From the NCBI GenBank assembly GCA_037044905.1, contig JBAOKB010000024.1, positions 186,001 to 250,000 of the forward strand: 64,000 bases of DNA, written 5' to 3'. A model generated the notes under the pieces. It saw only the letters and a program-made list of their open reading frames with translations. It had not been told where the DNA came from and made no database searches. Below, piece by piece: positions 56,701 to 64,000 of the stretch (within the stretch, counting starts at the first letter, position 1; every line of letters starts with the position of its first letter). The DNA comes from Hortaea werneckii. Its lineage: Eukaryota > Ascomycota > Dothideomycetes > Mycosphaerellales > Teratosphaeriaceae. Made by a program: the position numbers and the translations under genes.

Positions 56701-59699
56701 ACGTCTCGGTTCAAAGGCGCCATCTCGGCTTCCACACTCACTGTAGGGAAGTTATCAAGAAGCTTGGAGATTGTCGACCCCATCTTCTGATTGTGCACAA
56801 GACTTCCAATCTCCGCAGGCTCCATGTCCCGAAGCGAGTCCACAGACGTGGTAGAGCCCTTCTCATCCAAGTTTCTCAAGACTGCAGCAGGAAGGTCGAA
56901 CTGTCGGAATGGATGCTCATACGCCCACACCCTCTTCTCAATGGACTTGCACATTGACAGCAACACCAAGCACTGATATCCCCAACGCCTATTAAGCGCA
57001 ATCATGAACAGCGCCCTGCAAATCCTTGCGGCGTTCTGTGCGACGTAGCTTGAATCACTCACGAGCGTGAAATCTTCGAGGTTCGCGTTCGAAATGTAAC
57101 TCTGCAGCAGAACGTTTGTCTTACCCTGCTGCGTCCCAATGCCACCCTCGATGTCACATGGTGCTGCTTCATCCTTCAGCCTCATGAGTTCCTTCTCCTC
57201 TGTCTCTCGGCTAGTAATGTTATCAAATTCTCCGCTCATGCTGATCATTTTGAGTACATCTGCCTCACTTGCCCTCGGCCGCATCATCGTATTGAAGATT
57301 TCAATACTGGTCTGAAGCACATAGAACTGACTGGCGATTCTGCCAACGTCCTTGGCCCTTAGCTCTTCGGTGGTTTCGTTGAAAATGATCATCTGGCTAG
57401 ATTGCAAGACGCGAGCAGCTTTCACAATGAGATCTCTGCGCCGTTGCACAAGATTCGGATCATTGTTGATCTCGGTCCATTCGATTCCATAGGCCATTGG
57501 ATTGCGGCGCATGCGCACAAAGAGGTAGGAATACCCCAGCCAGGTGATAGCTTCTGGGACAGACGTGACGGTTCCTAAGCTGATTTCGGCGTTGAGGTTG
57601 TCGACCAACTTCTTCGAGAACTGAGACTCAATAGGCTGCTGCTGAGTCACAGCTGTCAAGTAATGCTGGAGTTTGTCGTTGCTCGTAATGATCATGCCAA
57701 TGCCTACTTCCTGGAACTGCGGTCGTCCGGCACGACCAAAGATCTGTAGTACATCCAGAATGCCAAGGTCAACAAACTTACCTGCCTCTGCACTGTAGAG
57801 CTGTGTGCCCTTGATGATTACAGCTGCAGCGGGCAAGTTGACACCCCAAGCAAGCGTGGCGGTACAGCACAATACCTTGAGCACACCGTCACCAAAGAGG
57901 CGTTCAATCAGGTTCCGGTCCGAACGGGGCATTCCAGCGTGATGAGTGCCCATGCCCTTGGCCACCAACTCCCGGATCTCCTTGCCTTTGCTTTGCTTCA
58001 CGTCACGGATGGCATTCGTATAGCCCTCGTGTTGGCTTGGGTCAAAGAGATCACCGACACCCTCATCACCAGCCATTTCTAGGAGCTGCCGAGCTGTCCT
58101 TACGGTGTCTTTCCTGCTGTGCACGAATACCATGACCTGATGCCCTTGTTCCAACATGTCTTTCACTTTCTCGAATGCCGTCTTGTCGGTGTTCTCACGG
58201 CTCGTCTTAGACCCCGCTTTACCTTTCACACCGAGGAAGTGCTGCTCAAGAGGGACAGGACGGAACGATTGATCAAAGTAAAACAAGCCAGCCATCCGAT
58301 TGACTTTCAGAAAGTCCGCGACGTCCGTATAGTTGGGCAGTGTAGCAGACAGTCCAATGATCCGGATGAGGGACTGTGTGCTTTCCACCTGTCTCTCCGT
58401 TCGTGCAACCAACGATTCGAGAACAGCACCACGCTCATCGTGCAGCATATGGACTTCATCAATGATGAGTAACCTTACCTTCTGAACAAGCTCAGTGTCG
58501 CCCGTTGATTTGCGCGTAACGACGTCCCATTTCTCAGGGGTCGTGACAATGATCTGAGTGGCCGAGATCTCTGCTTTAGTGAGTTGCATGTCACCCGTCA
58601 GCTCGCGGACTTGGATACCAAGCCACGCGAGCCGCTTGCCGAGTTTCTCCGTGATTTCAGCAGCGAGAGCCTTCATAGGCGCAACGTAAACGATCTTGAA
58701 ATCATCTGTGTGTACCGCAAACTCTTCGGCCTCTGGTTCATCGATAGGAGAAGGGTGGATGTTCTTGGCCACGGTGTTCAAAATGGTGAGCATCGCGGCA
58801 TCCGTCTTACCTGCACCGGTTGGGGCACAGATAAGCATGTTCTCAGATGTTTGATACGCAACGGAAAAGACCAGCGACTGCATCCTGTTCAGCGTCGTGT
58901 AGCCTCTGAAAGTGCGCTTGCAGAGGCCATCCAGATCTGCGATCTGCACCAGCTTCTGTTGTTTGGCTAAGGTGTTGACTTTCGTGGCGGGGATAGCATA
59001 TTCTTCATACAAGGGACGTTCGATGCGTTCAGAGCCCATTGGCAGCGCGTACTTTTTACCGTGAGAAGAGAGCGTATTGCCAGCATCATGAGCTTTGTAA
59101 ACGTGCGGATACTGCTCCCCTCCTCTGTTTTGAGCAGCAGCGAGCGAAGCAGTCTTGTGATCGATATCTGCTTGCCGGAGACGAGCGTCTCGCTCTGCCT
59201 TCGATAACAGACCGGAAGGCTGCTTGACGGGCTGTGACAGCAGTTGCTTGCGTGATGCGATGATATCTGATACAAGATCAAGCTCCTCAAAGCCAAGCGT
59301 ATCGGCCAGTGTCATCTGCAGCTCTTCATCTGAACTGTCCGAGGCCAGGATCGCGACGATCTGTTCCTGCAGCGCTTCTCTATCCAGCCCAGTGCCTTTA
59401 CTTGCCACTTCTGCACACTTTTGACCCAACCATTCCTGAGAGCCAACAGCCGCCACCTCATCAACAGCAGGTGGTTCGAGGCTACCGTCACTGAAGTCTT
59501 CCTCATCTTCGCTAATGAGATCCCAGATGTCATCTGTCGGTGAGGCTGGCGACAAATCGTCGTCGTCGATATCGAAGCCTAACTCGTGCTTGCCACTTTC
59601 GCCATTCGTCTCCGGAAGCTTGAGATCAGCGATGGCAGCTCGCATCGCAGCGAGCTGCTCGAGCCACTGTGAGGCGGCGGAATCGGCAGATGGAGACAT
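53796..59699 (-). CDS. SLH1: Ski2-like RNA helicase Slh1 (ASCC3-like), two apparent frameshifts
   Basis: Large tandem helicase of the RQT complex that splits collided ribosomes in quality control. I chose the ATG at 59699 (MSPSADSAASQWLEQLAAMRA). The span of 5904 bases equals 1967 codons plus stop if one missing and one surplus base cancel. Cassette 1: Walker A APTGAGKTDAAML near residue 290, DEVHMLHDERG, GTHHAGMPRSDRN, then a Sec63 domain. Cassette 2: Walker A GSPTGSGKTIAAELAMWW, DEIHLLGGERG, LHHAGLVESDRQL and a second Sec63 domain ending in PRYPKPQTEGYFVVV. The frame breaks after LVVVKG at 55293-55298 (one C missing; QFFDAKIEGY follows in another frame) and again in a C-run at 54303-54308. 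The N-terminus (DIWDLISEDEEDF) supports Slh1 over Brr2. Confidence 0.92.
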
Positions 59700-60010
59700 G
59701 ATGATGTTGGGAGATCGCGGGCGCGAGAAGATGCGCAAACGGTAAAATGACACAGTTGACCTACCCCGCCACACCACGGTCGATGGATGCGGTGTACACT
59801 TTCAACCACCCAACAGCGAAGTGTTGCCGTTGCAAACAAGAATCTTGATGACGGTAACGACTCGACTTTCCTATCTGGTCCTTATCACCACGTGACTGGG
59901 CGGGGCAGGCGCGTCGCGTCGCGCTAGGCCCAGGCTTCACCGTTCACCTTCGCTCTGCAAACCGTAGGTACCTATACTGCTTCGAATGAGATTGGACTCA
60001 AATCGGCACC
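59700..60010. promoter_or_regulatory. Divergent promoter, SLH1 / DAD4
   Basis: 311 bases between opposed start codons. It contains a CACGTGA motif at about 59890-59896 and GC-rich sequence around 59900-59935. No other element was recognised. Confidence 0.5.
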
Positions 60011-60447
60011 ATGGTTCGTACTGCGCTCGAGGGAGATGAAGGACAAAGGCTGATGACGAGAGTAGGAGAGCCCGCATGAGCATCAGCAGAGTATGTTGCT
60101 TTCACGCATCATTACCAACGTGGTATGTTTACCCCGATGACTCCGTCAGATGATTGACCGACGTGCTGACTGAGCGATAGGAGAAGTTAAACGAAGCTAT
60201 GATGGTCCTCAATACGAGCCTGCAGGTCTGTACCAACGGGTGCCTGCCACGGTCGCACAAGTGACTGACAGCGACACTAGGAAATTAATGTACAAAACAT
60301 GAACGTGGAGCTGGTAGCGCAAATGTTCAAGAACTACCAAAGCAATGTTCTGTTCCACCTGGAAGGTAAGTATGTTCAATTTCTTCATGCAAACAACTGC
60401 TAACGTGGGAGCGTATAGCCACGGACAGCTTGAAGGAGCCATCATAG
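60011..60447 (+). CDS. DAD4: DASH complex subunit Dad4
   Basis: Small subunit of the DASH/Dam1 ring that couples kinetochores to microtubules. Five exons: 60011-60013, 60066-60122, 60181-60225, 60281-60365 and 60419-60447 (introns 52, 58, 55 and 53 nt) give 72 residues, the family length. Exon 1 is the ATG alone, directly followed by a GTTCGT donor with a GGCTGAT branch and GTAG acceptor. Exon 2 then reads ESPHEHQQSMLLSRIITNV. The rest is EKLNEAMMVLNTSLQ, then EINVQNMNVELVAQMF and NYQSNVLFHLEATDSLKEPS. The sequence is too short and split to be seen as one open frame. All phases agree. Confidence 0.93.
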
Positions 60448-60594
60448 AGCAAAGATGATGAACAGTTTCTACCACCCCTTAGATACCCAGTCACTGCCAT
60501 GCGTCCGCGTTTTCAATGATGATTTGAACAACTTGAAGTATCACCAGTCTGTATGCATTCGTCTCGGCTTGGTTGGCCCTTAGGGAAGCCCATC

Positions 60595-62172
60595 CTAAGA
60601 GAACGGAGATGTCTCGATCTCCCCATAATCATCGATCCCTGCTTTACGCCTCTCCAGGTAGTCATCCTTTCTAAGCTTGCCATCACTTTTCCCATCCCGA
60701 CGGAGGCTTAATCTTGAGGCTTTGATCCGCATGAGCGCCTCATCGCACTCGCCCCCAAGATCTATGCCCCAGAAACATACTTCTCTCAGATGTTCGAATC
60801 TCGCGTCTTCTGCGAGATCTGCAATTCCATGCAGCAAATCCTTTCCCGCTTTCCTTCGGCCGAACTTAAGCAAGCCACCGCGCAACTTTAGTAAGTAATC
60901 CTTGATAGTTAGCTGCTGCAAGCTGAATGGCAAAATCGTACGGAGATCGAGTGAAGCACACCCGAGAGCTGGCTCTGGCAATGTGCTCAACCGCATTGCC
61001 CATGTACTCGAGTTTGACAATACTACGCCTTCAAGGAGACTTCTCAAATTTCCTGAGACAAGCGTCGTCTAGTTTGTTGTTTTCTCCGTAAACTAGAAGT
61101 TCCTCCAATGTGCTTGCATACTGCTGTGCGAGTTGGCCAGTAAGCTTCTTGGTCACTACGGAACCATGCTTGCATCTTAGGCGTCTCAGCTCCCGCGGAG
61201 CCAATAAAAGCTTCTCCCGGGCCTTGCAGCTCATCTCGCAGAGGTGGAACGTGAGTTCATCTACACCAGAAGACGAGCGAGGGAGATAGAAGTCAGGGTT
61301 TGGATCCTCTTTCCACAGTAAAGCCAGATTGAGCACCCTGATATTTGGTAGTATAAAAAGTGGCGCGACTTCTGAGGGTACAGCATAATCTCCATCATAC
61401 GGGATACCAGAGGAAGTATTCACGGACACGCTTCGCAAGGCCATGAATCCGGGAGGCCAGGCGGCTTGCTGAAGATGATGGGCGCGAGATATTGCTTCTG
61501 TCAATAGACCGAGCGGATGCTGGACAGGGTCATCCATATACTCCCTGCGACAATAATCATCCATGCGTCCTGACCTTACGGCTGAATTCGAGGATTTACT
61601 TACGCTATGAAGTTGAGTCGTCGCAGTCGGGGACTTAAGGCAATCAACAGCACTTTCAACGGTTCGTCCCAACCGTCTTCTACTTTCGACATCCACTTTC
61701 TGGTCTGTTCAGGATCCAGCCGAAGCTGATGTCGCATGCAGTCAGCGTAGAATCGCAGCTCAGTGGGCTCGAAGAAGGATGAGTCCAAGTGCCTTTGATC
61801 TTCAGCTGGTTCCGGCCAATCAGGGTCAGCCATATCTCCTCCCTCATCTGAACCTTGATGATTGAAAATGTCCCAAGTCGTCCATTCTTGCCAACCCGGC
61901 CGGACGCCCCAGAATTCTAGGGTGCGCAAGTGGAAGGAAGCGTCTGGATCCTGCAAAATCCTACGTAGTAAAGATGGTACCGTTAGCGGTAGCCTATCGT
62001 GTTGGGCTCTCTGTTCCTGCTCATGGCAATGCTGATTGGCGATCATTCGGGGTCTCGCACAGCGGTAGGTAACGCGGCAAGCGAGGACAAATTGAACGAG
62101 ACTATCCAACGACACCTGATCTGATATGCGAACAATCAGTTCCTCAGGAAGAGCTGATAACGAGGTCTCCAT
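60595..62172 (-). CDS. F-box/LRR-like protein, one apparent frameshift
   Basis: Exons on the minus strand: 62172-61604 and 61544-60595, with a 59-nt intron (GTAAGT donor, CGCAG acceptor). The F-box follows the ATG at 62172 (METSLSALPEELIVRISDQV, LDSLVQFVLACRVTYR). The long C-terminal part has irregular leucine-rich segments: LRTLEFWGVRPG, LPNIRVLNLALLW, GVDELTFHLCEMS and LRRLRCKHGSV. The frame breaks at an A-run near 61046-61053. Dropping one base turns CLRKFEKSP-stop into CLRNLRSLLEGVVLSNSSTW, after which LQQLTIKDYLLKL and LREVCFWGIDLGGE continue the repeat pattern. Corrected length is 505 residues. It is a probable SCF ubiquitin ligase adaptor with unknown target. Confidence 0.75.
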
Positions 62173-62445
62173 GGTGCTTGGACCAAAAGATGGTATATGG
62201 ACTGATGAGCAGGCTTGAGCAGGCTCTCGTAAAAGGCAATATAGCAACGGTATGACCAACGCATACAATGCGGGAGTTATTGCCTACGACTGTGAGCTCT
62301 TATGTTCGTACCACTCCTACCTCACTCGCATGAACAGGATGCACTAGGGCGGTTGAGGAGGTACCCGGGTAGACCCTCCTCGTTTCTTTTCTTCGGGACC
62401 GAGTTCATGAATCTGACCCGAGCTCAAGCATCATCAAGTGCCGAG

Positions 62446-62631
62446 ATGTCCATCAACAGCTGCCTTCTGTCTTCTCGTCAACACTACACCTGCATCTGTA
62501 TGACCACGGAGATGACCCACGTCATCTTCCTGCCGAGTATGTCCATCAACAGCTGCCTCCTGTCTTCTCGTCAACACTACACATGCATCTGTATGACCAC
62601 GGAGATGACCCACGTCATCTTCCTGCATGTG
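62446..62631. repeat. Tandem duplication, 93 bp, two near-identical copies
   Basis: Unit 1 starts ATGTCCATCAACAGCTGCCT at 62446 and unit 2 repeats it at 62539. I count only a few differences (T/C at the end of that block, C/A in ACACCTGC/ACATGC and the final bases). The period is divisible by three, so an open frame across both copies repeats a 31-residue block. It lies in the divergent promoter between the F-box and monooxygenase genes. Confidence 0.8.
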
Positions 62632-62736
62632 GTCATATAGAGGGGTATCTTTCATACGCACCTATGCAATTCGTATCTAAAAGGGACAGGCAATTGACAT
62701 ATTGGAATTTGTAAATCTTCTCTTTCTACAAGCAGC

Positions 62737-64000
62737 ATGACTTCCGCAGATACAGCTGTACCCTTCCGCATAGCAATAGTCGGCGGTGGAATCGGAGGTC
62801 TCTTCTGCGCTCTCGCTATCCATCACCATTGCTCTATCGCCCGAGTGTCAGTCCAAATCGATGTATACGAGCAAGCGGCACAGTACAAGGAGATAGGAGC
62901 CGGTGTTGGCGTTGGCGTGAATGCGGCGAGACTGATTCACAAACTGGGAATTGGAGAGCAGTTGAATGCGATAGCTGGTCATCGTCGAGGCGTATGGATC
63001 CGGTTCAGCCGCTTCGACAACAGTGAGGATATTTGCACAGTCCCTGTCAACGATAATGAAACCATTCGGCAAGCCCCCTGCGCGAGATCGGACCTCCTCG
63101 ATTTGCTACTGCAGACGGTGAATGATCGGAAGGCTGCGACATTGCATACAAAGAAAGCTTTCCATCAAGTTGAGAATCTCGGACATGCAGTGCGTTTGCA
63201 TTTCGCAGACGAGAGTACTGCGGAGGCAGATGTACTGGTGGGCTGCGATGGGATACACTCCAAGGTCCGGAGTCAATTCATCGTGGATAACCCCATTTTT
63301 TCAGGTCAGATTGCTTACCGTGGAGTTATTCCTATCGCATCCCTAAAGGATTGGCCGTTCGAGACCTATAGTGTGGCATGGCTTGCGAAGCATAGGCATC
63401 TGCTGATATTTCCAATCGCTCGCAACACGCAACTCAATGTTGTTGCTTTCGTTACCAAAGCTGCAAGCGAAGTGGTCGATGTCAAAGAAAGCTGGACTTC
63501 CATTTGCAACAAGCAAGATGTTCTGAGTGACTTTGATGGATTTGATGACCCAGCTCAACAAGTGCTCAACCTTCTACCGGATGAGCCTTCCAAATGGAAA
63601 CTCAATGACCGCGAACCATTGAACAAGTGGCATCACGTGGATGGCAAGGTTATCTTACTGGGCGACGCCGCCAATGCCATGCTTCCTCACCTAGGCGCAG
63701 GCGCCGGCCAGGCAATGGAATCGGGATGGATACTGGGTCGGGCTCTCAGCGAGCATCTTTCAGGCACCACACATCCATCATCTGCAAGCCTTGAGAAAGC
63801 GGCGCAGCTCTATCAGGATGTACGCCTGCCGCGAGCTCAAAAGGCGCAACGTACGTCCCGAGCTGCAGGTGATACGTATGAGATGCAGGCTGAAGACATG
63901 CTCGATAAAAGCTATGAGGAATGCATTCCCATGATGGCTGCGCGTACTAGGGAGCGTATGAAGTGGGTATGGGAAGAAGACCTTGATGCTGCGTACGAAC
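62737..64000 (+). CDS. FAD-dependent monooxygenase (salicylate hydroxylase-like), partial
   Basis: Class A flavoprotein monooxygenase, truncated by the right edge; about 421 residues are visible in one open frame. The N-terminal dinucleotide-binding fold is IAIVGGGIGGLFCALAI, with VYEQAAQYKEIGAGVGVGVNAARL downstream. The DG motif is VLVGCDGIHSKVRSQF. The GD motif is VILLGDAANAMLPHLGAGAGQAMESG. YRGVIPIASLKDWPF fits the substrate-domain entry of salicylate hydroxylase-like enzymes. The true substrate is unknown; such enzymes act on aromatic acids or in secondary metabolism. The start is the ATG at 62737 (MTSADTAVPFRIAIVGGG). Confidence 0.9.
   Translation, partial: MTSADTAVPFRIAIVGGGIGGLFCALAIHHHCSIARVSVQIDVYEQAAQYKEIGAGVGVGVNAARLIHKLGIGEQLNAIAGHRRGVWIRFSRFDNSEDICTVPVNDNETIRQAPCARSDLLDLLLQTVNDRKAATLHTKKAFHQVENLGHAVRLHFADESTAEADVLVGCDGIHSKVRSQFIVDNPIFSGQIAYRGVIPIASLKDWPFETYSVAWLAKHRHLLIFPIARNTQLNVVAFVTKAASEVVDVKESWTSICNKQDVLSDFDGFDDPAQQVLNLLPDEPSKWKLNDREPLNKWHHVDGKVILLGDAANAMLPHLGAGAGQAMESGWILGRALSEHLSGTTHPSSASLEKAAQLYQDVRLPRAQKAQRTSRAAGDTYEMQAEDMLDKSYEECIPMMAARTRERMKWVWEEDLDAAYE

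Noticed and set aside
1..64000. Secondary-metabolite cluster, CRISPR array, prophage or intact transposon
   Set aside because: Only isolated tailoring-type enzymes (P450, FAD monooxygenase) occur at opposite ends, with no backbone synthase. No spaced repeats, viral genes or transposase were found.

Overview
The window comes from the nuclear genome of a filamentous ascomycete (Pezizomycotina), most likely a Dothideomycete. The evidence is many short introns (mostly 47-60 nt) with GTNNGN donors and CTRAY-like branch points, roughly 50% GC, and fungal-specific genes: noxR, DASH subunit dad4, fungal-type katG, a peroxisomal uricase, and a Ste16/Rictor protein with an HR1-like N-terminus. Genes lie on both strands in divergent and convergent pairs, with no operons. 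No rRNA, tRNA, CRISPR array or intact transposon was recognised.

Layout. 1-1357: 3' truncated cytochrome P450, then a 3 kb gene-poor stretch. 4.4-9.6 kb: an acidic conserved fungal protein and a RING/LON protein. 10.9-16.8 kb: noxR and Rictor, convergent. 17.6-23.3 kb: compact housekeeping block (uricase, mitochondrial uL13m, CCS1, DAHP synthase, Got1). 23.7-26.0 kb: catalase-peroxidase. 26.0-29.8 kb: gene-empty DNA with diverged short direct repeats. 29.8-43.7 kb: RRM protein with metallothionein-like tail, AMID-like oxidoreductase, SET protein, F-box protein, Bud13, alkyltransferase-like protein, TMEM135-like protein, riboflavin synthase and a class III CoA-transferase. 44.3-52.6 kb: a predicted mitochondrial protein, a triplicated promoter repeat, Afg2/Drg1 and two conserved unknowns. 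53.8-62.2 kb: Slh1 (ASCC3-like), dad4 and an F-box/LRR-like protein. 62.7-64.0 kb: an FAD monooxygenase running off the right edge.

Themes. Several genes concern redox and peroxide: noxR controls superoxide production, CCS1 loads Cu,Zn-SOD, KatG removes peroxide, uricase makes it in peroxisomes, and the RRM protein carries a cysteine-rich tail. Afg2 and Slh1 act in ribosome maturation and ribosome quality control. These are ordinary dispersed eukaryotic genes; I see no evidence for a functional cluster.

The most striking structural feature is the number of single-nucleotide frameshifts in otherwise well-preserved, often essential genes: P450, noxR, Rictor (two), CCS1, AMID-like, SET, Slh1 (two) and the F-box/LRR-like gene. 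Most lie in short homopolymers and each restores family-like sequence when bridged. This pattern looks more like residual assembly error than decay, but that must be checked. I did not find a convincing wholly new biological system. The best candidates for a second look are the CCAAT-bearing promoter triplication, the start-codon-only first exon of dad4, and the duplicated cysteine tail on the RRM protein.
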